Assembly: GCF_029813785.1 (NCBI RefSeq)
Contig: NZ_JARVKY010000028.1
Location: 1 to 64,000, forward strand
DNA from: Streptomyces sp. DH41
Lineage (GTDB): Bacteria; Actinomycetota; Actinomycetes; Streptomycetales; Streptomycetaceae
Length of the DNA stretch: 64,000 bases
Direction of reading: 5' to 3'
The translations under genes and the position numbers were made by a program. A model generated the notes under the pieces. That model saw only the letters and a program-made list of their open reading frames with translations, was not told the DNA's origin and did not search any database. How positions within the stretch are numbered: position 1 is the stretch's first letter; every line of letters starts with the position of its first letter. Of the stretch, positions 41,885-49,607 are shown piece by piece.

Positions 41885-42310
41885 CCGTCACGCACGGTCG
41901 CGGAACGCAGACGACCCGCGAGTCGGGTTCCTCCAGTGGAGGAGCCGGCCGGACGTACCGGCGACTCGCGGGTCGGGTGACTGCCTGGGATTGGGCCGGC
42001 TGCACGCGTCTCACACGCACTGGTCCGGCACCGCACAGGATGTGGTGACGGGCCGCTAGCCCGCAGCCACCTCTTCCGTCCGGTATGCATACATCTGCCG
42101 AACCACCTCCCTTCTGAAGTGAGAACCACACTAGGAAGCCGCCCGGCATCGTTCAACCCCTTTTTTTCCGGGGTCGGCCTCCGACCGCGTGGAACCATGA
42201 GGGGGAGCGGCGGCACCCCTCATGACGGGGGCGTATGCCGAGTTTCCGCGGTACAACGATTTCCGCAATCTTGTGGGAACTCGGTGTGTGCTGCATCACG
42301 TTCGAGTTGA
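41885..42310. other. Structured intergenic region after citrate synthase
   Basis: No gene is supported. It contains a branched hairpin (41913-41974), a GTATGCATAC palindrome (42083-42092), a CCCC-T7-CC-GGGG element (42157-42173), GGTCGG-CCT-CCGACC (42172-42186) and CATGAGGGG/CCCCTCATG (42196-42224). CCGCGGTACAACGAT (42246-42260) matches the core of the Uma2 upstream element. The density of secondary structure suggests a long leader or a small RNA before the PAS gene. Confidence 0.5.
41913..41974. terminator. Branched terminator-like structure
   Basis: The outer 13-bp stem is GACCCGCGAGTCG (41913-41925) with CGACTCGCGGGTC (41962-41974). Inside are TCCTCC-AGT-GGAGGA and GCCGG...CCGGC, giving a three-way junction. 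It starts 29 bases after the citrate synthase stop. Confidence 0.65.
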
Positions 42311-43774
42311 ATGAAGGCCAGTGAGCGAACCGGCGTACCGTACGGCGGACGCAGCCTGCAGGGGGTCCAGGTGAGTGCTTCCCGGCGTAGTGGGACCACC
42401 GACGAGCTGGGGCCGGACGAGCCGGAACAGCCCGAGCGGGACGGCGCGGACCTGTTGGCCGCGCTCCTCGACGGTATGGACGCCGCCCTGTGCGCGTTCG
42501 ACGGGGACGGTGTCGTCACGCACTGGAACCGTGAGGCGGAGCGCGTCCTGGGCTGGAGCGCGGCCGAGGCCGTGGGGCGGCAGGGCTTCGCCGGGTGGGC
42601 CGTGCGCCGGGCGGACGCCGGGGAGGTCGAGGAGCGGCTGCTGTCCGCGATGCGGGCCCCGGGGCGTCAGGTGCACGAGTTCGCGCTGCTGACCAAGGAC
42701 GGCGGACGGGTGCTGGTGCGCACCCAGTCCGCGGCCGTGCGCGGTCCCGACGGCAGACCCGCGGGCGTGTACTGCGCGTTCAGCGAGGTGCACGCGCAGA
42801 TCGACCTGGAGCGGTCCATCGCGCTGAGCGAGGCGCTGCTGGAGGACGCGAGCTGGGGCGTCGTGCTGGTGGACGCGGATCTGCGGCCCGCCGTGGTGAA
42901 CGCCCACGCGGCGCGAGCGCTGGGCGCCGGGCGTACGGCCGTACTGGGCCGGCCGCTCGGTGATCTGCTCGCCCAGGGCGTCGAGGAACTGGAGAACGCG
43001 CTGACGCACGTCCTGGCGGAGGGAACGCCGCCCGCGCCCGCCGAGGTGTGGGTGAGTGTGCGGACCCCGGAGGGCGAGCGGCGCCGGTGCTGGCGCAGCG
43101 GGTTCGTGCGGCTGGCGTCGCCGCTCGCGGAGGAGCCGGTGCCGTTGGGCGTCGGCTGGCTCTTCCAGGACATCACGGAGTCGAAGCAGGGCGAGCAGGA
43201 GGCGGCGCTGCTGCGGTTCCGGGCCAACCAGCTGCACCGGGCGGCGCGTGCGGCGGCCGAGTGCGAGGACCCGGCGGAGGCGGCCGTCGTCCACCTGGAC
43301 TTCGCGCTCGCCGGGTTCGCCGACCACGCCCTGATCGACCGGGTCGTGGGCGGGGCGGCGGCGGACACCGACGCGGCGGAGCCGGTCCGGCTGTTCCGGG
43401 TCGCGGCCACGCCGTCCGGCGCGCCGGGGCCGAGCCTGCCGGCCGGGACGGCCGGGATGCCGGTGCGCTACGGCGAGGGGCATCCGGCGGTGCAGTGCGT
43501 GGAACGGGTGGGCTCGGTGCGGGCCAGCGCCGGTGTCCGGGCGGTGTCGGCCGAGCAGGTGCGTGACTGGGCCGAGGCCCGGCAGTGGCCGGCGGACACG
43601 GTGCACGGCCTGTGCGCGGTGCTGCGCGGCCGGGGCCGGACGCTGGGCGTCGTGACGTTCCTGCGGGGCTCGGGGCGCAGCGCGTTCGAGCGGTCCGACG
43701 CGATGTACGCGCAGGACGTTGCGGCCCACATCGCGGCGGCGCTGGATCTGGCCGCCGCGGTGGGGAAGCGGTAG
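42311..43774 (+). CDS. PAS-domain sensor protein
   Basis: A 487-residue cytoplasmic protein with two PAS domains (about residues 48-155 and 170-280; the first has the typical FDGDGVVTHWNREAERVLGWSAAEAVG) and a C-terminal GAF-like region from about 290. No kinase, phosphatase or DNA-binding output domain is visible, so it probably signals by protein contact. The start is ATG 42311 or GTG 42371 (GGGGG upstream); the family in Streptomyces appears to use the longer form. It is convergent with the SIS gene. Confidence 0.82.
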   Translation: MKASERTGVPYGGRSLQGVQVSASRRSGTTDELGPDEPEQPERDGADLLAALLDGMDAALCAFDGDGVVTHWNREAERVLGWSAAEAVGRQGFAGWAVRRADAGEVEERLLSAMRAPGRQVHEFALLTKDGGRVLVRTQSAAVRGPDGRPAGVYCAFSEVHAQIDLERSIALSEALLEDASWGVVLVDADLRPAVVNAHAARALGAGRTAVLGRPLGDLLAQGVEELENALTHVLAEGTPPAPAEVWVSVRTPEGERRRCWRSGFVRLASPLAEEPVPLGVGWLFQDITESKQGEQEAALLRFRANQLHRAARAAAECEDPAEAAVVHLDFALAGFADHALIDRVVGGAAADTDAAEPVRLFRVAATPSGAPGPSLPAGTAGMPVRYGEGHPAVQCVERVGSVRASAGVRAVSAEQVRDWAEARQWPADTVHGLCAVLRGRGRTLGVVTFLRGSGRSAFERSDAMYAQDVAAHIAAALDLAAAVGKR

Positions 43775-43791
43775 TGCGGCCCCGGGTCCGC

Positions 43792-44547
43792 TCAGCGCCG
43801 GTAGAAGATCCGGTCCCCGTACTGCTCCATCACGCGCCCGTTCCAGTCGTGGCCGCCGTCCACGTTGCCCGAGCGCAGCAGCGGCGGTTCGATGCCGCGT
43901 TCGGCGAGGGCGGCGGCCGCGGTGGCCATCACGGCCTGGAGGAGGGCGCTGGTGACGACCGTGGAGGCGGGCGCGAAGGGCGCCGGGACGGTGTCGAGCG
44001 TGAGCTCCGCGTCCCCGACGGCGATCTTGGAGTCCAGCACGATGTCGCAGTGGTCCTTGAGGAAGGTGCCGGAGGTGTGCCGCGACTTGGTCTCGGAGGC
44101 GTACGCCACGGAGGTCACGCCGATGACCCGCACCCCGAGGGCGCGCGCGTTCAGGGCCATCTCCACGGGCAGGGCGTTGCGCCCGGAGAGGGAAATGATC
44201 ACCAGGGTGTCGCCCTCGCGGAGCGGCGAGGAGTCCAGCACGGCGCTCGCGAGGCCGTCGACGCGCTCCAGGGCGGAGCCGAGCGTGGCCGGCATCACGT
44301 CGACGCCGACGACGCCGGGCACGGCGAGCAGGTTCATCAGGGCGAGTCCGCCGGCGCGGTAGACGACGTCCTGGGCGGCGAGGGAGGAGTGCCCGGCGCC
44401 GAAGGCGAACAGCCGGCCGCCGTCCCGTACCGTGTCGGCGATCAGCGTGCCGGCCGCCTCGACGGTGTGGGCCTCCTCGTCGCGGACGCGTCGCAGGAGG
44501 TCGATCGCCGCGTCGATGAACTGGCCGGCCGGCTTGCGGTCGCTCAT
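43792..44547 (-). CDS. SIS-domain (sugar isomerase) protein
   Basis: A 251-residue SIS-fold protein that probably binds a phosphosugar, like N-acetylmuramate-6-phosphate or phosphoheptose proteins. GRLFAFGAGHSSLAAQDVVYRAGG and DTLVIISLSGRNALPVEMA hold the sugar-phosphate-binding Ser residues. The C-terminus (GGHDWNGRVMEQYGDRIFYRR) is distinctive for this actinobacterial group. ATG 44547 has AAGGGG upstream. It is divergent from dmdR1; the pairing matches SCO4393-SCO4394 from memory. Confidence 0.9.
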   Translation of the reverse strand: MSDRKPAGQFIDAAIDLLRRVRDEEAHTVEAAGTLIADTVRDGGRLFAFGAGHSSLAAQDVVYRAGGLALMNLLAVPGVVGVDVMPATLGSALERVDGLASAVLDSSPLREGDTLVIISLSGRNALPVEMALNARALGVRVIGVTSVAYASETKSRHTSGTFLKDHCDIVLDSKIAVGDAELTLDTVPAPFAPASTVVTSALLQAVMATAAAALAERGIEPPLLRSGNVDGGHDWNGRVMEQYGDRIFYRR

Positions 44548-44745
44548 GCGGGACCCCTTCGGTGTGGCGGCTGTGGCTGCGTCGCGGATCACCGTGCGGT
44601 CTGGACCAGTGCGGTGTCAATACGGCCTCGCGGGCCGCGCGGGCCCGGGTCCGGGCGGCGAGGCACGGTTGTCGGTGGTATGCGTCAGAATTGAATGCAG
44701 GGCCAGCGCACGCGCCGGTGGGCCGTCGGCCTCCCGGCAATCTCA

Positions 44746-45504
44746 TCAAGGGGCACGTATGTCCGGACTGATCGACACCACGGAGATGTATCTCCGCACC
44801 ATCCTCGAGCTGGAGGAGGAAGGTGTGGTCCCGATGCGCGCCCGGATCGCCGAGCGGCTCGACCAGAGCGGCCCGACGGTCAGCCAGACGGTGGCGCGGA
44901 TGGAGCGCGACGGTCTGGTGTCCGTGGCGGCCGACCGGCATCTGGAGCTGACCGAGGAGGGCCGTCGGCTGGCCACCCGAGTGATGCGCAAGCACCGGCT
45001 CGCGGAGTGCCTGCTCGTCGACGTGATCGGGCTGGAGTGGGAGCAGGTGCACGCCGAGGCGTGCCGCTGGGAGCACGTGATGAGCGAGGCCGTCGAGCGT
45101 CGCGTGCTGGAGCTGCTGCGGCACCCGACCGAGTCGCCGTACGGCAACCCGATCCCGGGCCTGGAGGAGCTGGGCGAGACGGACGGCGCCGACCCGTTCC
45201 TGGACGAGGGCATGGTGTCGCTCGCCGACCTGGACCCGGGCCTGGAGGGCAAGACGGTCGTCGTACGCCGTATCGGCGAGCCGATCCAGACGGACGCGCA
45301 GCTGATGTACACGCTGCGCCGGGCGGGTGTGCAGCCCGGCTCGGTGGTGAGCGTGACGGAGTCGGCGGGCGGCGTGCTGGTGGGCAGCGGCGGCGAGGCG
45401 GCCGAGCTGGAGTCGGACGTCGCCTCCCATGTGTTCGTCGCCAAGCGCTGAGCGGGCGTCCGGAGGTCTTCACCCGCCGTCTCTCCGAAGGGTTTTCGCG
45501 CCAC
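44746..45504 (-). other. Open frame antisense to dmdR1 (adm-like)
   Basis: A 252-codon frame runs open on the opposite strand across the whole dmdR1 gene, from ATG 45504. It is Ser/Arg/Thr-rich, as expected for antisense frames in high-GC DNA, so the frame alone proves little. In S. coelicolor a gene called adm, antiparallel to dmdR1, was reported to make a protein affecting siderophore and antibiotic production. This frame lies in the corresponding position. Confidence 0.3.
44759..45451 (+). CDS. dmdR1: Divalent-metal (iron) regulator, DtxR/IdeR family
   Basis: A 230-residue iron-dependent repressor. The winged helix is at residues 1-72 (RIAERLDQSGPTVSQTVARMERDG). The metal ligands are present: Met10, and His, Glu, His, Cys, Glu, His in HRLAECLL...VHAEACRWEHVMSE. 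A C-terminal SH3-like domain follows. It represses siderophore and iron-uptake genes when Fe2+ is bound. Length, sequence pattern and the adjacent SIS gene identify it with S. coelicolor DmdR1 (SCO4394). In that species an antiparallel gene, adm, overlapping dmdR1 has been reported. Confidence 0.95.
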   Translation: MSGLIDTTEMYLRTILELEEEGVVPMRARIAERLDQSGPTVSQTVARMERDGLVSVAADRHLELTEEGRRLATRVMRKHRLAECLLVDVIGLEWEQVHAEACRWEHVMSEAVERRVLELLRHPTESPYGNPIPGLEELGETDGADPFLDEGMVSLADLDPGLEGKTVVVRRIGEPIQTDAQLMYTLRRAGVQPGSVVSVTESAGGVLVGSGGEAAELESDVASHVFVAKR

Positions 45505-45673
45505 CGCGCCGATCCCGTCGTTTCCGGGATTCAGTGAGCCGAACAGCAGCGCCCGGACGCTTCGCGTGCAAGGCTGTGCCGTGAGGCATATGACGTAAGG
45601 GGCTCTTGGCCGTGGCCTGACAGCGATGTCGCCCGGTCGGAGAGGGGGAGGGACGTGCCGGAGAGATCGAGAG

Positions 45674-45701
45674 GGCCCCGGCGCCGTGTGGCGCCGGGGC
45701 C
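45674..45701. terminator. Terminator downstream of dmdR1
   Basis: GGCCCCGGCGCC (45674-45685), loop GTGT, GGCGCCGGGGCC (45690-45701), a perfect 12-bp stem. It lies 220 bases past the dmdR1 stop, so the dmdR1 transcript may have a long 3' tail. Confidence 0.8.
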
Positions 45702-45867
45702 TGTCCTCCCCTGTACTGACCCGGAGCCCCGAGCTCCCAGGGTCAATCCCCTCGGACCGTTTTCCCCGAGCGGTCCGCCTCCCGATGAAGATCTCCCCTC
45801 GCCGGAGGCGATCAATCCCGCAGGGGTGTCACTCGATTGAGGGGTGTTGCTCACCGGGACGGCTTTT

Positions 45868-45883
45868 TCGAATAAGCATTCGA
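45868..45883 (+). promoter_or_regulatory. LexA-box-like palindrome
   Basis: TCGAAT-AAGC-ATTCGA is a perfect inverted repeat 153 bases before the hydrolase start. It differs from the actinobacterial SOS box (CGAAC-N4-GTTCG) by C-to-T in each half. It may bind LexA weakly or another regulator. Confidence 0.4.
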
Positions 45884-46035
45884 TACTCTGCGGACGTCGA
45901 CCGCCCGTGAGCACGTGAGCACGGTGGCTGGACGCGGACGCGACGGCAAGGCACGGCAGGCAGGACACGGTTCACAGGACCGGCCGGCCCGCGAGGGACG
46001 GACGGTCCGAGCGAAGCTTGGGGGTGCCAGGACCT

Positions 46036-46998
46036 ATGGCGCGGCGTATCGACGTGACCGGCGCGGGCGGCGTACGCCTCGCCGCCTGGGAGTTCGGCGA
46101 CCCTCCCAAGAGCAGCCGGACGCACGAGACGACCCCGGACGCCACGGCTCCGGGCGACACGGCTCCGGGCGACACGGCTGCGGACGGTACGGGTCCGGGG
46201 GGTGCGGCCCCCTCGTACGGGGCCGGTGGCCTGCCGGGCGTGCTGTTACTGCACGGTCTGATGGGCCGCGCCTCGCACTGGGCCCCCACCGCCCGCTGGC
46301 TCTCGGCCCGGCACCGGGCCGTCGCCCTCGACCAGCGTGGCCACGGCCGCAGCGACAAGCCCCCGCGGGCGGCCTATACCCGGGAGGCCTACGTGGAGGA
46401 CGTCGAGTCCGCCCTGGAGCAGCTCGGGCTCGGCCCGGCCGTCCTGATCGGCCACGCCATGGGCGCGCTGACCGCCTGGCAGCTCGCCGCCAAACGCCCC
46501 GACCTGGTCCGCGGGCTGATCATCTGCGACATGCGGGCCTCCGCGCTCGGCGGAGCCTCGCAGCACACCTGGACCGAGTGGTTCCGTGCCTGGCCGGTCC
46601 CCTTCGCCACACTCGCCGACGTACGCAAGTGGTTCGGCGAGGACGATCCGTGGGTGGAGCGCCCGAACCCGGCCCGGGGAGAGTTCTACGCCGAGGTGAT
46701 GGCCGAGTCCCCGGACGGCTGGCGGCCGGTCTTCGAGCCGGCGCAGATGCTCAGGTCCCGCGAGACCTGGGTCCACGACGCCCACTGGGAGGAGCTGGCC
46801 CAGGTGCGCTGCCCGACCCTGGTCGTCCGCGGCCTCGACGGCGAGCTGGGCCGCGCCGAGGCGCAGGAGATGGTCCGCGTACTGCCGCGCGGCCAGTACG
46901 CGGAGGTCGCCGACGCCGGCCACCTCGTCCACTACGACCAGCCGGAAGCCTGGCGGGCGGCCATCGAGCCCTTCCTGGACAGCCTCCGGGAAGGCTGA
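46036..46998 (+). CDS. Alpha/beta-fold hydrolase lacking the nucleophile serine
   Basis: A 320-residue alpha/beta hydrolase-fold protein. HGLMGRASHW is the oxyanion loop, DQRGHGRSDKP is typical, and the C-terminal catalytic His is in AGHLVHYDQPEAW. The nucleophile elbow reads GHAMGA, so the expected Ser is Ala141 (codon GCC at 46456-46458). If not a sequencing error, classical esterase chemistry is impossible. Residues ~25-60 are a Thr/Gly/Pro-rich insertion with repeated TAPGD. ATG 46036 follows AGGA. Confidence 0.88.
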   Translation: MARRIDVTGAGGVRLAAWEFGDPPKSSRTHETTPDATAPGDTAPGDTAADGTGPGGAAPSYGAGGLPGVLLLHGLMGRASHWAPTARWLSARHRAVALDQRGHGRSDKPPRAAYTREAYVEDVESALEQLGLGPAVLIGHAMGALTAWQLAAKRPDLVRGLIICDMRASALGGASQHTWTEWFRAWPVPFATLADVRKWFGEDDPWVERPNPARGEFYAEVMAESPDGWRPVFEPAQMLRSRETWVHDAHWEELAQVRCPTLVVRGLDGELGRAEAQEMVRVLPRGQYAEVADAGHLVHYDQPEAWRAAIEPFLDSLREG

Positions 46999-47055
46999 CC
47001 CCGGCGGACGTCCCCACCGTCCCCGCAGCCCCCGCTCCCTTCCCCGCCCGCCGCT

Positions 47056-47733
47056 CTAACGATCCCGACCGCAGGCATAGGCCAACGCCGAGATCAACTC
47101 CTCCACGTCCGGCAACCACCGATTCGCCGCCGTGGGCCGGCACACCCACTGCACCGCCCCCCGCGTCCCGTACCGCGTGGGAGGCGCGGCCACGTACGTG
47201 CCCTCCCCGAGCGCGGCCAGGTCGAGGGACAACGGCGACCATCCCAGCCGCCGCACGAGATCCGGCATCTTCACCGCGGCCCCCGGCAGCACGAAGAACC
47301 GCATCCGCCGGTCCGGCGTCAGTGTCACCGGCCCGAGCGTCAGCTCCATCCGCTCCATCCGGGCCAGCGCCAGGAACCCCGCGGTCTCGGGCACGTCGAT
47401 CGCGTCGAACGTCCGCCCCGTGGGCAGCAGGATCGACGCCGACGGCTGCTTCTGCCACATCCGGCGGGCGACGGTCGCGCTGCCCGTCGCCTGCGTCGCC
47501 CAGTCGTCGCGCGCCGGGTGCGCGCCCGGGGCGGCGCACACCGGGTCAGCGCAGGAGCAGTGCTGCACCCCGTCGGCGGCTTCCAGCCAGGTGCCGGGAA
47601 ACACGTCCCAGTGGCGCTCCTCGGCGTAGCGTACGGCGGTCTCCAGCAGCGATGTGCCGCGTTGCTGGGGGATCTGTGCGGCTTCGGTGCCGGGGATGGT
47701 CTCTTCCACGTGGATCTCAACTCCCGTGGTCAC
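47056..47733 (-). CDS. Bifunctional DNA primase/polymerase (Prim-Pol) domain protein
   Basis: A 225-residue stand-alone Prim-Pol protein. RYAEERHWDVFPGTWLEA and the cysteine-containing CSCADPVCAAPGAHPARDDW are typical N-terminal family segments, and FDAIDVPETAG has the hhDhD-like acidic motif. No helicase or relaxase is fused or adjacent, so a repair or regulatory role is more likely than plasmid replication. It starts at GTG 47733 with a weak ribosome-binding site. It is divergent from the XRE/TPR regulator. Confidence 0.82.
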   Translation of the reverse strand: MTTGVEIHVEETIPGTEAAQIPQQRGTSLLETAVRYAEERHWDVFPGTWLEAADGVQHCSCADPVCAAPGAHPARDDWATQATGSATVARRMWQKQPSASILLPTGRTFDAIDVPETAGFLALARMERMELTLGPVTLTPDRRMRFFVLPGAAVKMPDLVRRLGWSPLSLDLAALGEGTYVAAPPTRYGTRGAVQWVCRPTAANRWLPDVEELISALAYACGRDR

Positions 47734-47887
47734 CGGGGGTTACGGGGGGTTGCGCGCGCGGGGAGGAGCATCGATTCCCCACTCGGGGCGCATGGGTGCA
47801 TGGGTGGGGGCGCGCAGGGGGATTCGCGGCGGGAGCTGGGTAGCCACGTCTGGGGCCGACGCCGGCCGCCATCTCGGCAATCCTCGC

Positions 47888-47932
47888 AAGCTTCGTATGT
47901 CTCGCAAGTCTCGTAAGTCTCGCATTGTCGGC
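47888..47932. repeat. 9-bp tandem repeats upstream of XRE gene
   Basis: Five imperfect 9-base units: AAGCTTCGT, ATGTCTCGC, AAGTCTCGT, AAGTCTCGC and ATTGTCGGC. They lie between the Prim-Pol and XRE/TPR genes and are AT-richer than their surroundings. Confidence 0.6.
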
Positions 47933-47980
47933 ACATCGACGGGGCATTGATCTTCACGGCCGGACCTTCTCGTCCGCCGG

Positions 47981-48010
47981 GACCGCATCGAACCGCATGA
48001 GACCGCATGG
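47981..48010 (+). promoter_or_regulatory. Three ACCGCAT direct repeats, 10-bp period
   Basis: GACCGCATCG, AACCGCATGA and GACCGCATGG follow each other without gap, ending 10 bases before the XRE/TPR start codon. Phasing on one helix face fits a regulator site, perhaps autoregulatory. Confidence 0.5.
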
Positions 48011-48020
48011 GGGTTACGCC

Positions 48021-49406
48021 ATGGCCGCAAGGCCTCTCGTCGCGCGGCAGCCGAACGAACGACTGCAGGCGCTCATTCAGGAAGCGGGCTGCTCGAACGC
48101 GGGCCTCGCCCGCCGGGTCAACATGTGCGGGGTCGAGCACGGTCTCGACCTTCGGTACGACAAGACGTCCGTGGCCCGCTGGCTGCGCGGACAGCAACCC
48201 CGCGGCCGGGCACCGGCGATCATCGCCGAGGCGCTCGGACGCAAGCTCGGCCGCACGGTCACGATCGACGAGATCGGCATGTCCAACGGCAAGAACCTCG
48301 CGTCGGGCGTCGGCCTCCAGTTCTCGCCGACGGTACTGGGAGCCATCGAGCAGGTCTGCGAGCTGTGGCGCAGCGACGTGGGGCGCCGGGACTTCCTGTC
48401 CGGCTCCTCCGTCGCCGCGTCCGCGCTCGTCGAACCGAGCCGAGACTGGCTGATTTCCGCCCCCGACTCGCAGGTGTCACGCTCGGCCGGGCCGCGGGTG
48501 GGCCGGTCCGACGTGGCGGCGGTGCGGGCGATGACGCAGGCGCTGGTCGACCTCGACCACCAGTACGGCAGCGGGCATGTGCGCCCGGTGGTCGTGCACT
48601 ACCTGAACAGCGTCGTGTCCGGACTGCTAGCGGGCTCCTACCGGGAGGCCGTCGGACGGGAGTTGTTCGCCACGGTCGCCCGACTGACGGAACTGGCCGG
48701 ATACATGGCCGTCGACACCGGACAACCGGGCCTGGCCCAGCGGTACTACATCCAGTCGCTCCGGCTCGCGCAGGCGGCCGGTGACCGAGGCTACGGCGGC
48801 TACGTCCTCGCCGCGTCCATGAGCCATCTGGCCGCGCAGCTCGGAAACCCGCGGGAGATTGCGCAGTTGGCGCGCGCGGCGCAGGAGGGCGCGCGCGGAC
48901 GGGTGACACCGCGCGCGGAGGCGATGTTCCACGCGGCCGAGGCCCGCGGCCACGCGCTGCTCGGGGACGTACGGGCGGCCCATACGGCGGCCGGGCGGGC
49001 GGTCGGCGCGATGGAGACGGCCGATCCGGCCTCCGGGGACGACCCGGTGTGGATCGCGCACTTCGACGAGGCCTACCTCGCGGACGAGTTGGCGCACTGC
49101 CACCGGGACCTCGGGCAGGCCGACGCGGCGGCGCGGTACGCGCGGCAGTCCCTGGACGGGCATCCGGAGTCGCGGGCGCGCAGGCGGGCCATCGGCCATG
49201 TACTGCTGGCCACCGCGCAGGTGCAGCAGCGCGAGGTCGAACAGGCCTGCAACACCGCGACGAAGGCCGTGGAACTCCTCGAGACGCTCCGCTCGAACCG
49301 GGGCGCCGAGTACCTGGAGGACTTCCAGGCGAGGCTGGAACCGTACGGGCAGGAGGCGGTGGTGAGGGAGTTCGGGGCACGGCTCGACCTGCAGGCCGCC
49401 GCGTGA
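48021..49406 (+). CDS. XRE/TPR regulator, NsdA-like
   Basis: A 461-residue cytoplasmic regulator. Residues 1-90 hold a helix-turn-helix-like domain (QALIQEAGCSNAGLARRVNM, KTSVARWLRGQQPRG), followed by a long TPR-like helical array (LAQRYYIQSLRLAQAAGDRGYGG, EIAQLARAAQEGARG, ADAAARYARQSL). This architecture matches NsdA, a negative regulator of antibiotic production and sporulation in S. coelicolor, but the genus has several paralogues and the match is by resemblance. ATG 48021 is the conserved start. Confidence 0.85.
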   Translation: MAARPLVARQPNERLQALIQEAGCSNAGLARRVNMCGVEHGLDLRYDKTSVARWLRGQQPRGRAPAIIAEALGRKLGRTVTIDEIGMSNGKNLASGVGLQFSPTVLGAIEQVCELWRSDVGRRDFLSGSSVAASALVEPSRDWLISAPDSQVSRSAGPRVGRSDVAAVRAMTQALVDLDHQYGSGHVRPVVVHYLNSVVSGLLAGSYREAVGRELFATVARLTELAGYMAVDTGQPGLAQRYYIQSLRLAQAAGDRGYGGYVLAASMSHLAAQLGNPREIAQLARAAQEGARGRVTPRAEAMFHAAEARGHALLGDVRAAHTAAGRAVGAMETADPASGDDPVWIAHFDEAYLADELAHCHRDLGQADAAARYARQSLDGHPESRARRRAIGHVLLATAQVQQREVEQACNTATKAVELLETLRSNRGAEYLEDFQARLEPYGQEAVVREFGARLDLQAAA

Positions 49407-49607
49407 ACGAACGGGCCGTGAATGCTCGAACGCGCGGGGAACTGTGGCGTGGTGAGCGGAAAGGGACATGAACAGCGTGCCGCGGCCCGGTTTTGTTACT
49501 GCGGTCACAGGGAAGGAGTTGACGTCCGGTGCTGCGTGGCAGTGGGCTCCGGGGACCCGGTAGCGTGAGCCGACGATTCCGAAGGTCCCCCATTCGTAGG
49601 AGTCCCG

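Larger units (their letters stand above)
45452..46035. other. Intergenic region dmdR1 to hydrolase
   Basis: No gene is supported in these 584 bases. It holds a strong hairpin (45674-45701), several GC-rich minor stems, and an AT-rich patch at 45864-45890 with a TCGAAT-N4-ATTCGA palindrome that may be the promoter of the downstream hydrolase. Open frames on both strands lack ribosome-binding sites and family resemblance. Confidence 0.5.

Noticed and set aside
44548..44758. Iron box (DmdR operator) upstream of dmdR1
   Set aside because: No TTAGGTTAGGCTCACCTAA-like palindrome is present between the SIS gene and dmdR1.
42296..45430. A 1044-codon minus-strand open frame across the PAS, SIS and dmdR1 genes
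   Set aside because: It is a compositional shadow, out of frame with the SIS gene and without recognisable domains.
45531..45968. 145-codon minus-strand frame after dmdR1
   Set aside because: It spans a perfect terminator hairpin, has no convincing ribosome-binding site and no family resemblance.
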